This document shows positions 34,787-45,683 of a stretch of 64,000 nucleotides of DNA, piece by piece. Position numbers and translations under genes: made by a program. The stretch comes from VRUE01 sp963701265 (GTDB lineage Bacteria > Actinomycetota > Thermoleophilia > Solirubrobacterales > 70-9): positions 1,364,001-1,428,000 of the forward strand of contig OY969581.1 in assembly GCA_963701265.1 (NCBI GenBank), written 5' to 3'. Position 1 is the stretch's first letter. The number at the start of each line of letters is the position of its first letter. The notes beneath the pieces are model-generated. The model worked only from the letters and a program-made list of their open reading frames with translations. It was not told the origin of the DNA and did not search any database.

Positions 34787-34800
34787 CATACGAACGTATG
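34787..34800. promoter_or_regulatory. 14-bp palindrome, possible operator
   Basis: CATACG-AA-CGTATG, a perfect dyad in AT-richer DNA 175 bp upstream of tlyA. Could bind a dimeric regulator; no regulator gene is adjacent. Confidence 0.3.
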
Positions 34801-34961
34801 TGCGGTATGTGTGTGAGTGCGATCACAGACTTCCGCTACGCCTGCCGAGCGCCTCGGTGACTCGCTCTTACCCGGCTTCCAGGCATGGAATCAGGCCCAG
34901 GCAAAGCGTGGTTAAAAACCTGTGCTCGGCCTGATCGGCGCCGGGGCGGACGGGCCGGCGC

Positions 34962-34967
34962 TACGGT
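34962..34967 (+). promoter_or_regulatory. -10 box (TACGGT), leaderless
   Basis: 7 nt before the tlyA ATG at 34975. Confidence 0.45.
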
Positions 34968-34974
34968 TGCGGCG

Positions 34975-35766
34975 ATGAAGAAGGTGCGGATAGACGCGGT
35001 GCTGGCCGAACAGGGCCTGTTCCCCTCGCGCACGGCCGCTGCCGGCGCGGTGCGGGCGGGATCGGTGCGCGTCGGCCGCGACGGCCCGATCGCACTGCGT
35101 CCCAGTCAGCTGGTCGAGCCCGAAGCGGCATTGATCGTCGACGAGGGTCCGCGCTACGTCTCCCGCGGCGGGAGCAAGCTCGAAAACGCCCTGGACACGC
35201 TGGGGATCGACGTCTCCGGCCGCGACTGCCTTGACGTTGGCGCATCCACCGGCGGCTTCAGCGACTGCATGCTGCAGCGCGGCGCCGCCCGCGTGGCGGC
35301 GGTTGACGTTGCCTACGGGCAGCTCGACCTCAGGCTGCGCGAGGACCCGCGGGTGAGCGTGATCGAGCGCCTCAACGCCCGCGAGCTCGAACTGGCCGAT
35401 CTGCCCTTCGTGCCCGAGCTGGCGACGGTCGACGTCTCCTTCATCTCCCTGACCAAGATCCTGCCGGCGGTGGCCGGTTGTCTTGCCGTGCAGGGAGAGG
35501 TGCTGGCGATGGTCAAGCCGCAGTTCGAGTTGGGCCGCGAGCGGGTCGGCAGGGGTGTGGTTCGTGACGCCGCCGACCGACGCGAGGCGATCCTCGTTGT
35601 CGCTCAGGCTGCCGGCGAACTGGGCCTGCCGGTTCGTGGCTTTGCCTCCTCTGGACTGCCAGGCCCGAAGGGCAACCGCGAGACTTTTGTCTGGTGCGGG
35701 GGAGAGGGCGACGAGATCTCAGACCTCGAGGCCGCCATCTCCGCGGCGGTGGAGTCGGACGCGTGA
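34975..35766 (+). CDS. tlyA: TlyA-type rRNA 2'-O-methyltransferase (hemolysin A family)
   Basis: 263 aa. N-terminal S4 RNA-binding domain (MKKVRIDAVLAEQGLFPSR) is joined to an FtsJ-like methyltransferase with the SAM loop CLDVGASTGGFSDCML and MVKPQFELGRE. In mycobacteria TlyA methylates C1409 of 16S and C1920 of 23S rRNA and confers capreomycin sensitivity. The upstream in-frame extension is not family-like, so ATG 34975 is used. It overlaps nadK by 4 bp (GTGA), the standard tlyA-nadK-recN order. Confidence 0.94.
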   Translation: MKKVRIDAVLAEQGLFPSRTAAAGAVRAGSVRVGRDGPIALRPSQLVEPEAALIVDEGPRYVSRGGSKLENALDTLGIDVSGRDCLDVGASTGGFSDCMLQRGAARVAAVDVAYGQLDLRLREDPRVSVIERLNARELELADLPFVPELATVDVSFISLTKILPAVAGCLAVQGEVLAMVKPQFELGRERVGRGVVRDAADRREAILVVAQAAGELGLPVRGFASSGLPGPKGNRETFVWCGGEGDEISDLEAAISAAVESDA

Positions 35767-36608
35767 AGACGGCAGCGCTGATCACCCACTCCCACCCGCC
35801 CGCGGCGACGGAAGCGGTCGCGGTGGCCACGGCTGTCGCCCGCGAGGCAGGCTGGCGCCTCGTCGCCACTGCGACCGAGATCGAGAAGCACAGCCACGCT
35901 GCGGACGGCGTCGAGCAGGTCGACTCACTGCCCGCCGACCCCGACCTCTGCCTCGTGCTCGGGGGCGATGGCTCGATCCTGCACGCGCTGCGCAGCTTCG
36001 CCGGCACCAAAGTGCCGGTCTTCGGCGTCAACTTCGGCACCGTCGGCTTCCTCGCCGCGGTCGAGCGCGACGATGCCGCCGAGGGCATTCGCCGGGCTCT
36101 GGCCGGGGAGACCGAGACGATCGACCTGCCCGCCCTGGCGATCGAGATCGAGGGCGAGCAGCGCTTTGCCCTCAATGACGTCAGCTTCAGCCGCCGGCCG
36201 CGCGACCGCGTCGCCGAGCTGAGCTACCGGATCGGCGCCGAGGAGGTCGGCAACGTGCGCTGCGACGGCCTCGTCGCCGCCACCCCCGCAGGCTCGACCG
36301 GCTACAACCTCGCCAACCAGGGCCCGATCCTGGCCTGGGGCGTGAAGGGCTACGTGGTCAGCTACATCGCCCCGCACTCACTCACCGCCCGCGCCCTGGT
36401 CGTCGCTCCCCAAGACGTGCTCACGGTGGGCAACGCCGCCGGCCGCGAGCCGGTCGACGTCGCGATCGACGGCGCCCAGGCAACCACCTTGGCGCCGGGT
36501 GCCGCCCTCGACGTTCGCTTTGCCGATTCCGTCGCCTGCCTGGCCCAGCTCCCGGGCACGAGCTTCTACCACCGTATACGCGAGAAGTTCGGCCACCTGG
36601 CCGTCTAA
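35763..36608 (+). CDS. nadK: NAD kinase
   Basis: 281 aa. GGDG motif (residues 67-70) in LVLGGDGSILHAL, GVNFGTVGFLA, and the substrate loop TPAGSTGYNLANQGP are intact. It phosphorylates NAD to NADP in the cytosol. GTG start overlaps the tlyA stop. Confidence 0.95.
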   Translation: MKTAALITHSHPPAATEAVAVATAVAREAGWRLVATATEIEKHSHAADGVEQVDSLPADPDLCLVLGGDGSILHALRSFAGTKVPVFGVNFGTVGFLAAVERDDAAEGIRRALAGETETIDLPALAIEIEGEQRFALNDVSFSRRPRDRVAELSYRIGAEEVGNVRCDGLVAATPAGSTGYNLANQGPILAWGVKGYVVSYIAPHSLTARALVVAPQDVLTVGNAAGREPVDVAIDGAQATTLAPGAALDVRFADSVACLAQLPGTSFYHRIREKFGHLAV

Positions 36609-36627
36609 GCCGACGAAGTCGGTTCTC

Positions 36628-36633
36628 TAGGGT
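36628..36633 (+). promoter_or_regulatory. -10 box (TAGGGT), leaderless
   Basis: 7 nt before the MFS transporter ATG at 36641. Confidence 0.5.
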
Positions 36634-36640
36634 TTCGCCG

Positions 36641-38170
36641 ATGGAGCGCAAGTGGTGGACCCTCCTGCTCGTCTCGGTCGCGACGTTCATGTTGCTGCTC
36701 GACGTGACGGTCGTAAACGTCGCCCTGCCGGACATCCAGCGCGAACTCCACGCCAGCCTCTCCAGCCTGCAGTGGGTGGTCGATGCCTACTCGCTGATGC
36801 TTGCCGCCTTCCTGCTCACGGCTGGCTCGCTGGGCGACCGGCTGGGGCGGCGGCGGGTCTTCACGATCGGCTTCGGGATCTTCACCTTCGCCTCGTTCCT
36901 CTGCGGCATCGCCGAGGATCCGACCCTGCTCAACCTGGCGCGCGGCCTGCAGGGCATCGGCGGGGCGGGAATGTTCGCCACCTCGCTGGCCCTGATCGGC
37001 CAGGAGTTCCACGGCAAGGACCGGGCGACGGCGTTCGGCGTCTGGGGGGCGACGGTGGGCGGCGCGGTCGCGGTCGGGCCGCTGGTCGGCGGGCTGGTCA
37101 CCGAAACCCTCGGTTGGGAGTGGATCTTCTTCCTCAACGTGCCGATCGGGATCACGGCGATGGTCCTGACCGAGCGCCGGATCGTCAACGTCTTCGCCAA
37201 GGACCCCGAACCGGTTGACGTGCCCGGCCTCGTCACCTTCTCGCTCGCCCTCTTCCTGCTGATCTTCGGCTTGATTCGGGGCAATCCGGAGGGTTGGGGC
37301 AGTCCCCTGATCCTCTTCTGCCTGCTCGGCGCCGCGGCCCTGCTCGCCGCCTTCGTCGCGATCGAGCTCCGCACCAAACACCCGATGCTCGACCTCTCGC
37401 TCTTCCGCAAGGGGGCCTTCAACGGCGTCTCCGCCGTCGCCTTCGGCCTCTCGGCCGGGATGTTCGCGATGTTCCTCTACCTGACCATCTACATGCAGGG
37501 GGTGCTCGACTTCTCGCCCCTGGAGGCCGGTTTGCGCTTTCTGCCGCTGACCGTGCTCGGCTTCATCGTCGCGCCGATCTCCGGCGCGCTCTCGAACAGG
37601 GTCCCGATCCGCGTCCTGCTCGGCGTCGGGCTCGCCACGGTCGGGGTTGGTCTGCTGCTGATGCACGGGGTCTCGCCGAACTCAACTTGGACCACGCTGC
37701 TCGCCGGCTTCATAGTCGCCGGCATCGGCATCGGCATCACCAATCCCAGCATCGGCCAGGTGGCGATCGCGGTCGTCCCGGTCGAGAAGTCGGGCATGGG
37801 GTCGGGGATCAACACCACCTTCCGCCAGGTCGGGATAGCGACCGGAGTGGCGGGGCTGGGGGCGGTCTTCCAGTCGAGCGTCAACTCGAGGATCTCCGAA
37901 TTGCTGCCGCACGCGCCGAACGGCCTCGGCGAAATCATCGCCTCGGGCGGCTCGCGAGCGGCCGGCGCGGTGACTCCGGCCCGGATTCGCCCCGAGGTCG
38001 TCCACGCCTCCGACGTCGCCTTCGTCGGCGCCTTCAACGAGATCATCATGATCGCCGCCATCCTCTCCTTCGCCGGCGCGGTGCTTGGCTTCGTCCTGGT
38101 CAGGTCCAGGGACTTCGTGCAGCACGCTGAGCCTGAGGACGAGGCTGCGGCCGAGCCCGTCGCCGCGTAG
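36641..38170 (+). CDS. MFS multidrug transporter, DHA2 (EmrB/QacA) family
   Basis: 509 aa with about 14 membrane helices. The DHA2 motif LDVTVVNVALPDIQ (helix 1) and GDRLGRRRVF (loop 2-3) are clear, as is the helix-5 motif GGAVAVGPLVGG. Such proteins export drugs or metabolites by proton antiport; the substrate cannot be told. It is inserted between nadK and recN, normally adjacent, and has its own -10 box, so it may be a later arrival. GC use does not stand out. Confidence 0.93.
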   Translation: MERKWWTLLLVSVATFMLLLDVTVVNVALPDIQRELHASLSSLQWVVDAYSLMLAAFLLTAGSLGDRLGRRRVFTIGFGIFTFASFLCGIAEDPTLLNLARGLQGIGGAGMFATSLALIGQEFHGKDRATAFGVWGATVGGAVAVGPLVGGLVTETLGWEWIFFLNVPIGITAMVLTERRIVNVFAKDPEPVDVPGLVTFSLALFLLIFGLIRGNPEGWGSPLILFCLLGAAALLAAFVAIELRTKHPMLDLSLFRKGAFNGVSAVAFGLSAGMFAMFLYLTIYMQGVLDFSPLEAGLRFLPLTVLGFIVAPISGALSNRVPIRVLLGVGLATVGVGLLLMHGVSPNSTWTTLLAGFIVAGIGIGITNPSIGQVAIAVVPVEKSGMGSGINTTFRQVGIATGVAGLGAVFQSSVNSRISELLPHAPNGLGEIIASGGSRAAGAVTPARIRPEVVHASDVAFVGAFNEIIMIAAILSFAGAVLGFVLVRSRDFVQHAEPEDEAAAEPVAA

Positions 38171-38207
38171 CGGCGCCACCCGCCGCGCTGGGTGGTACAC
38201 AGGGGCC

Positions 38208-39887
38208 GTGCTGCGCGAGCTCCGTATCGAGAACTTGCTGCTGATTGAGCGGGCCGAACTGCGGCTCGGCGAAGGACTGAACGCGATAACGGGGGAGACC
38301 GGGGCGGGGAAGACGGTCCTGGCCCACTCGCTCGACCTCTTGATGGGCGGCAAGGCGCGACCGCAGATCGTTCGCCCCGGGGCCGGGGAGGCTTGGGTCG
38401 AGGGGGTCTTCGACCTGCCCACCGGCCTGCTCGATGAGCCCGAGATGGCGGAGATCGCCGAGCGGCTGCCGGAGGGTGCGGACGAAGTCGTGCTCGGCCG
38501 ACGGGTCTCGGCGAGTGGCCGGACCAGTGCCTTTCTCGCCGGCCGCGCCGCATCGGCCTCGGACCTGAAGGCCCTCGGCGGCCGGCTGCTGGCTTTCTAC
38601 GGCCAGCACGAGCACCGCAAGCTGACGATCTCCTCGGCGCAGATGGACGTGCTCGACGGTTTTGCCGGGGCGGCGCAGCTGGAGCTGCGCGAGCGCTACC
38701 GCGAGACCCACCGCGAGTGCTTGCGACTTGCCGCTGAGCTGGCCGAGCTGCGCGAGCTCGACGGCTCGCGCGAGCGCGATCTGGACCTCTACCGCTACGA
38801 GCTTGCCGAGATCGAGGAGGTTGCTCCCGACCCGGCCGAGGAAGCTGACCTGGGCGGCGAGCGCGAGCGCCTCGGCCACGCCGAGGGCTTGCGCGAAGCG
38901 GCGGCGGGCGCTCACGCGGCTGCGCTTGGCGCAGAGGAGGACGGCGGTGCCGCGGCTGCCCTGGCCCAGGCCGAGGCTCTGCTGCAAGGCGTCGCCGGGG
39001 TCGATTCGAACCTCGACGCGCTCGCCGCTCGGGTCAGCTCACTGGCGATTGAGCTCGGCGACGTTGCGGCCGAGCTGCGCGACTACGTTGATGGACTCGC
39101 GGCCGACCCTGGCCGTCTCGCTGCGGTCGAGGAACGGCTGGACGCGCTCGACCGGTTGCAGCGCAAGCACGGCGGCAGCGTCGAATCGGTCCTTGCCCAC
39201 GCCGAGCACTGCCGGGGCGAGATCGCCCGTCTGGAGGGCGCCGAGGAGCGCGGGGCGGAGGCCGAGGCGACACTGGCCGAGGCGGAAGCGCGCCGGGCCA
39301 AGCTGGGCGAGAAGCTCGGCAAGGCCCGTGCCAAGGCCGCCGCGCCGCTGCAGAGCGAGGTCGCCGCAGAGCTGGAGCGCTTGGCGATGTCCGGTGCCCG
39401 CCTCGAGGTGGTCCTGGAGCCGCACCCGGACGGGTTTGGGGCAAGCGGCATGGAGACGGTCGAGTTCCGCCTGGCGCCCAACCCGGGTATCGAGCCGGCG
39501 CCGCTGCGCGATGCGGCTTCGGGGGGCGAGCTCTCGCGGGTGATGCTGGCGCTGAGCAGCCTCGCCGGCGCGGTCGGCGCCGGGACGCTGGTCTTCGACG
39601 AGATCGATGCCGGCGTCGGCGGCAAGACTGCGCGCGCCGTCGGCGAGCAGCTGCGCGCTCTGGGTGGGGATCGCCAGGTGCTCTGCATCACCCACCTGCC
39701 CCAGGTCGCCTCGCTGGCCGATACGCACTTCACTCTGGAGAAGGACGTCTCCGGCGAGCGCGCCAGCGCCACCGTGCGCTGCCTGGACGGCGATGGCGTG
39801 GTCGAGGAGATTCGACGCATGCTCGGCGGCGAGCACAGCGACGAGGCGGCGACGCGGCACGCCCGCGAGCTGCTCGCTGCCGCCTAG
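38208..39887 (+). CDS. recN: DNA repair protein RecN
   Basis: 559 aa from GTG 38208, where the SMC-like start LRELRIENLLLIERAEL begins. Walker A GETGAGKT (29-36), long central coiled coil (~residues 150-370), signature SGGELSRVMLAL, Walker B LVFDEIDAGVGGKTA and THLPQVASLAD. RecN tethers broken DNA ends. No clear LexA box is visible upstream. Confidence 0.95.
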   Translation: MLRELRIENLLLIERAELRLGEGLNAITGETGAGKTVLAHSLDLLMGGKARPQIVRPGAGEAWVEGVFDLPTGLLDEPEMAEIAERLPEGADEVVLGRRVSASGRTSAFLAGRAASASDLKALGGRLLAFYGQHEHRKLTISSAQMDVLDGFAGAAQLELRERYRETHRECLRLAAELAELRELDGSRERDLDLYRYELAEIEEVAPDPAEEADLGGERERLGHAEGLREAAAGAHAAALGAEEDGGAAAALAQAEALLQGVAGVDSNLDALAARVSSLAIELGDVAAELRDYVDGLAADPGRLAAVEERLDALDRLQRKHGGSVESVLAHAEHCRGEIARLEGAEERGAEAEATLAEAEARRAKLGEKLGKARAKAAAPLQSEVAAELERLAMSGARLEVVLEPHPDGFGASGMETVEFRLAPNPGIEPAPLRDAASGGELSRVMLALSSLAGAVGAGTLVFDEIDAGVGGKTARAVGEQLRALGGDRQVLCITHLPQVASLADTHFTLEKDVSGERASATVRCLDGDGVVEEIRRMLGGEHSDEAATRHARELLAAA

Positions 39888-39923
39888 TTTTCGTAACCGC
39901 CCCTGAGCGCTTGCGCGGCCGGA

Positions 39924-39929
39924 TAACCT
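39924..39929 (+). promoter_or_regulatory. -10 box (TAACCT), leaderless
   Basis: 6 nt before the steA GTG at 39936. Confidence 0.5.
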
Positions 39930-39935
39930 GACTCG

Positions 39936-41123
39936 GTGGCAACCGCCAGTCGCCGTCGCTTTCCCGCCCTGCTCTCGCGTCGCAACGGGGCTGCGCCGGT
40001 TGAGGCGATCGAAGGCCGCGTGCGGCTGGGTCGCCGCACCAAGCACCTGGTCAAAAAACTCGTTCCCGGTGACGTCGCCGTGATCGACCACGTCAACATC
40101 GACCGCATCGCGGCGGAGGAGCTGATCGCTACCGGCGTCGGAGTCGTGATCAATGCCTCCCCCTCCTCCAACGGCCGTTATCCCAACGCCGGGCCGCTCT
40201 TGCTGGCCCAGGCGGGGGTGCGGCTGATCGACGTCGACGACGCCGACCCATTTGAGCTGCTCACCGACGGGAGCCGCGTCACGGTCTCCGGCGGGGTGGT
40301 GCTGAGCGGTGGGGCCGAGCTGCTGCAGGGGAAGGTCCTCGGTGTCGAGGAACTCGAGCGCCAGCGCAGCGAGCAGCTCGAGCGGGTCGACGAGGCGCTG
40401 GCCGAATTCGCCGAGAACACCGTGGCGCACGTGCGCCAGGAGACCGACCTGCTCACCGGCAGCGTCGAGTTCCCGCCGACGCGGGCCTCCTTCCGCGATC
40501 GCCACGTGCTGATCGTCGTCCGCGGCGACCGCCACCGGCGCGACCTCAAGGCCCTGCGCGCCTACATTCGCGACGTGCGCCCGCTGGTCGTCGCCGTCGA
40601 CGGCGGTGCCGACGGCGTGCTCGAGGCCGGGCTCAAGCCCGACCTGATCCTCGGCGACATGGACTCGGCCGGCGACGAGGCGTTGCGCTGCGGCGCCGAG
40701 CTGATCGTCCACGCCTATCCCGACGGCCGCGCCCCCGGCCGCCAGCGCCTGCTCGACCTGGGCCTTGACCACACGCTCTTGCCGGCCGCCGGGACCAGCG
40801 AGGACGTGGCGATGCTGATGGCCTATGAGAAGGGGGCGACGCTGATCGTCAGCGTCGGCGCCCACTTCAACCTGATCGAGTTCCTCGACCGCAAGCGCGG
40901 CGGTATGTCGTCGACCTTCCTCACCCGCCTGCGGATCGGCGAGAAGCTGGTCGACGCCAAGGGAGTGAGCCGGCTCTACAACCCGAGCTCGCCCTTCGGT
41001 CCGATGGCGCTCTTCCTCGCCGCCTTCATGGTCCTGCTGGCGATCGTCGTGATCACCTCGCCGGCGCTCAACGACCTGGTCCAGCTGGTCTGGCTGAAGA
41101 TCAAGATCTGGCTCGGCCTGTAG
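39936..41123 (+). CDS. steA: SteA-like septal membrane protein
   Basis: 395 aa. A large cytosolic domain (NIDRIAAEELIATGVGVVIN, a thiamin-pyrophosphokinase-like DLILGDMDSAGDEAL segment, TSEDVAMLMAYEKGA) ends in one C-terminal membrane helix (~residues 355-377). In Corynebacterium SteA and SteB localise to the septum and are needed for normal daughter-cell separation. The recN-steA-steB-pyrG order is the same as Rv1696-Rv1699 of M. tuberculosis. The pyrophosphokinase-like part may be a non-enzymatic fold. Confidence 0.9.
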   Translation: MATASRRRFPALLSRRNGAAPVEAIEGRVRLGRRTKHLVKKLVPGDVAVIDHVNIDRIAAEELIATGVGVVINASPSSNGRYPNAGPLLLAQAGVRLIDVDDADPFELLTDGSRVTVSGGVVLSGGAELLQGKVLGVEELERQRSEQLERVDEALAEFAENTVAHVRQETDLLTGSVEFPPTRASFRDRHVLIVVRGDRHRRDLKALRAYIRDVRPLVVAVDGGADGVLEAGLKPDLILGDMDSAGDEALRCGAELIVHAYPDGRAPGRQRLLDLGLDHTLLPAAGTSEDVAMLMAYEKGATLIVSVGAHFNLIEFLDRKRGGMSSTFLTRLRIGEKLVDAKGVSRLYNPSSPFGPMALFLAAFMVLLAIVVITSPALNDLVQLVWLKIKIWLGL

Positions 41124-41150
41124 GGCCAGCATCTAGCCTGTCCGCTCTTC

Positions 41151-42017
41151 ATGGGTTACAGCGCCCGATACCACGCGGTCTCACTGATCGCCGTCTTCCT
41201 CGCCCTCGCGATCGGGATCCTGATCGGCGCCGAGTTCGGCGGCGACGCGCTGACCAACACCCGCAAGAACCTTGAGCAGAGCCTCACCGGCAACCTCCAG
41301 GACGCTCAGGAAAGGGCCGATGAGCTGAACGGGAAACTGGCCCGCTCCGACGAATTTGCCAGCCGCGTCTACCCGGCGCTGGTGCGGGACCGGCTCGAGG
41401 GGCGGAGGATCGGCGTGGTCGCGCTTGGCGATCTGCCCGGCGACACGATCACGGCGATCGAGGAGGCGCTCGGTCCGACCGGCGCCCGCCTGGTCGGGAT
41501 CGGCGTGGTGCGTGAGCCGGTCGACCTCAGCGGCCTTGGTGGCGAGCTGGCGAAAACCCGCTTCGCCAACATCCGCCGCAACGAAGAAGCGCTGGCGGAA
41601 TTTGGCACCGGAGTTGGCCGCCAGCTGGTTCGCGGCGGCACCCTGCTCGACCGCGTGCGCAGCCACCTCTTCTCCCGCGCCAGCGGCAACTTCGGTGCGC
41701 TCGACGGGGTCATCGTCGTTCGTCAGACGCCGGAAGAGATGGGCGCGGTGCAGCGAGCGAAGGCCTCGACGCTCGAATCGGCGCTGATGGCGGGGATAAC
41801 CGGAACCCACACCCCCGCGGTCGGGGTTGAGACCTCGACCGCCGAACCGTCGGCGGTCTCCTTCTTCGCCGGTAACGACCTCTCAAGCGTCGATGACGTC
41901 GAGACCGCGGCGGGGAGGGTGGCGACCGTCTTCGCCCTGCTCGGCGCCGAGGGCAGCTTCGGCGTCAAGGGCTCGGCCGACCGCCTGCTGCCCGACCTCT
42001 TGCCACCGGCGGAATGA
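41151..42017 (+). CDS. steB: SteB/MctB-family membrane protein
   Basis: 288 aa. One N-terminal membrane helix (residues ~9-28, HAVSLIAVFLALAIGILIGA), a coiled coil (35-70), then a periplasmic alpha/beta domain. The family is named MctB in mycobacteria, where it was linked to copper export, and SteB in corynebacteria, where it works with SteA in cell separation. The pairing with steA here supports the latter. It overlaps the GT4 gene by 4 bp (ATGA). Confidence 0.88.
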   Translation: MGYSARYHAVSLIAVFLALAIGILIGAEFGGDALTNTRKNLEQSLTGNLQDAQERADELNGKLARSDEFASRVYPALVRDRLEGRRIGVVALGDLPGDTITAIEEALGPTGARLVGIGVVREPVDLSGLGGELAKTRFANIRRNEEALAEFGTGVGRQLVRGGTLLDRVRSHLFSRASGNFGALDGVIVVRQTPEEMGAVQRAKASTLESALMAGITGTHTPAVGVETSTAEPSAVSFFAGNDLSSVDDVETAAGRVATVFALLGAEGSFGVKGSADRLLPDLLPPAE

Positions 42018-42846
42018 CCTGGCTCGGCTTCCCGGTCGCGATCGCCATTGCCCTGCTGGTCGTACCTGCGGGGGTGCGCGGGCTGCTCGATGCCGGCTTG
42101 GTGCGGACCAACTACCGGGGCACCAGCCTCGCCTTCCCACTTGGCGCGGTACTGGCGACGGCGGCCCTGGTCGCGCTGGCACCGCTGGCCTTCCTCAACG
42201 ACCGTGCCGACCTCGACCTGCTCAGCCCGGGCCTGCGCCAGTGGATGCCCTATCTGCTCGGGGTCGCGTTTCTCGGCTTTCTCGATGACTCGCTGGGGCA
42301 GGGCGAGGCCGCCGGTGCGCCCCGCGGCTGGCGCGGGCACGCCCGGGCGCTGCGCTCGGGCAGCCTCTCGACCGGCGCAGTGAAGGCGTTGGGGGCGCTG
42401 GCGCTCGCCGCCTACGTGGTCTCCGGCCGCGGGCTCGAATCCTGGCGCTACGTCGCCGACGTGGCGCTGCTGATCCTTGCCACCAACCTCTTCAACCTGC
42501 TCGACCTGCGGCCGGGTCGGGCTGAGAAGGCGCTGGCGCTGCTCGCGGTCGGGCTCTGCCTCGGTGCCTGGACCTTCGCCCCCTTGGAGCTGCTCGGCAT
42601 CTTCGCCGGCCCGGCCCTGGTCGGCGCCGCCTTCACCCTGCGCGAGCGGGCGATGCTGGGGGACACCGGCTCCAACCTGCTCGGCGCCGTCGGTGGGGTC
42701 TGGTTGCTGACCACATTGGGCCCCGATGCGCGCTTGATCGCCCTCGCCGTCGTCGCCGGACTTACCATTTACGGAGAGTTGCGTTCGATCTCGGCGACGA
42801 TCGAATCGGTTCCGCCATTGCGATGGCTAGACTCGCTCGGCAGAGC

Positions 42847-42850
<4 letters not shown>
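42014..42850 (+). CDS. MraY/WecA-like phospho-glycosyltransferase (GT4)
   Basis: 278 aa, about 8-9 helices. Family markers are FLGFLDDSLG (cytosolic Asp pair), NLFNLLDLRPGRAEK and MLGDTGSNLLGA. MraY/WecA enzymes move a phospho-sugar to a polyprenyl phosphate. The protein is shorter than MraY (~360), and the usual metal-binding Asp region is partly altered. Its fixed position between steB and pyrG suggests a role in envelope polymer synthesis tied to division. Substrate unknown. It is bound on both sides by ATGA overlaps. Confidence 0.8.
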
Positions 42851-44535
<1,685 letters not shown>

Positions 44536-44554
44536 CGCCGCTCTAGTTCCCGGT

Positions 44555-44560
44555 TAGCCT
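44555..44560 (+). promoter_or_regulatory. -10 box (TAGCCT), leaderless
   Basis: 7 nt before the GTG at 44568. Confidence 0.55.
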
Positions 44561-44567
44561 GTCCGCC

Positions 44568-45683
44568 GTGGACCGACTGCACGAGACGTTCGTTCGTTTG
44601 TGTGAGATCCGCAGCCCCACGGGTGAGGAGCGCGAGGTGGCCGACACGATCGCCGCCGAGCTGCGCGCGCTCGGGCTCGAGGTGAGCGAGGACGACGCTG
44701 CCGGACCGGCCGGCGCCGGCGCCGGCAACCTGCTGGCCCGCTTGCCCGGCGAGAGCGATGAGTGGGTGATGTTCTGCGCCCACATCGACACGGTCCCGCA
44801 CAAGGGGCAGATCGAGGTGGTCGAATCCGATGGCGTCTTCCGCAGCGCCGGCGAGACGATCCTCGGCGCCGACAACAAGGCCGCGGTGGCGGTCTTCATG
44901 GAGCTGGTCGCGCGCCAAGCGGCCAATCCCGGGCCGGTCGGGATCGAGCTGGTGCTGACCGTGGCCGAGGAGCAGGGACTGCGCGGGGCCAAGGCATTCG
45001 ACGCCGGCGTGCTGCGCTCGCGCTGCGGCTTCGTCCTCGACCACGCCAGCGCGATCGGCGAGGTGATCGTCACTTCGCCGACCCAGCAGAGCGTGCGTGC
45101 GGACTTCGTCGGGGTCGAGGCACACGCCGGCATCCGCCCCGAGGACGGCAACAGCGCGATTGCCGCGGCCGCCGAGGCGATCTCCCGCATGGAGCTGGGG
45201 CGGCTCGACGAGGAGACGACCGCGAACGTTGGCGTGATCGCCGGCGGCACCTCGGGCAATGTCGTCGCCGGGCATTGCGAGATCGTGGCCGAGGCGCGCA
45301 GCCTCGATTCGGAGCGGGCCGCCGAGGTCGCCGGCTTGCTCAGCGACGCCTGTGCCTGGGGGGCAAGCGAGCACGGCTGCGACGCCGATGTGCGGGTCGA
45401 AGAGCTCTTCCGCGGCTACCGGATCCCGCCCGCTTCGCCGGCGCTGGCACTTGCCGAGGCCGGGCTGCGGCGGGCCGGCTTCGAGCCCGAGCGCACCGCC
45501 ACGGGCGGAGGCAGCGATGCCAACGCGCTGATCGTCGATGGCTTCGATTGCATCCTGCTCGCCAACGGCACCGAGGCGAACCACACGCCCGACGAGGCGG
45601 TCAGCGCCCGCAACCTCGACGCCATGCTCGAGGTCTGCGAGGGGATCGTCGCCGAGGTCGCCGCGGCTCCGGGCGCGGAGTGA
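44568..45683 (+). CDS. M20-family peptidase (PepT-like)
   Basis: 371 aa. Metal ligands: His in FCAHIDTVPH, Asp in LGADNKAAVAV, Glu-Glu in VAEEQGLRGA, Asp in FVLDHAS and His near the end in EANHTPDEAV. The dimerisation domain sits between residues ~180 and 290. Members hydrolyse di- or tripeptides in the cytosol. It overlaps the DUF3866 gene by GTGA. Confidence 0.92.
   Translation: MDRLHETFVRLCEIRSPTGEEREVADTIAAELRALGLEVSEDDAAGPAGAGAGNLLARLPGESDEWVMFCAHIDTVPHKGQIEVVESDGVFRSAGETILGADNKAAVAVFMELVARQAANPGPVGIELVLTVAEEQGLRGAKAFDAGVLRSRCGFVLDHASAIGEVIVTSPTQQSVRADFVGVEAHAGIRPEDGNSAIAAAAEAISRMELGRLDEETTANVGVIAGGTSGNVVAGHCEIVAEARSLDSERAAEVAGLLSDACAWGASEHGCDADVRVEELFRGYRIPPASPALALAEAGLRRAGFEPERTATGGGSDANALIVDGFDCILLANGTEANHTPDEAVSARNLDAMLEVCEGIVAEVAAAPGAE

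Larger units (their letters stand above)
34519..34974. other. 455-bp non-coding region with repeat copy B and a palindrome
   Basis: It holds the outward -10 of the membrane-protein gene, leader repeat B with its 15-codon ORF, an AT-richer stretch (34735-34800) with a 14-bp palindrome, and the TACGGT box for tlyA. Nothing else recognisable; no tRNA or known riboswitch is seen. Confidence 0.6.

Noticed and set aside
34787..34800. LexA/SOS box
   Set aside because: The actinobacterial consensus is a CGAAC/GTTCG-type dyad; this dyad differs and no SOS gene is adjacent.
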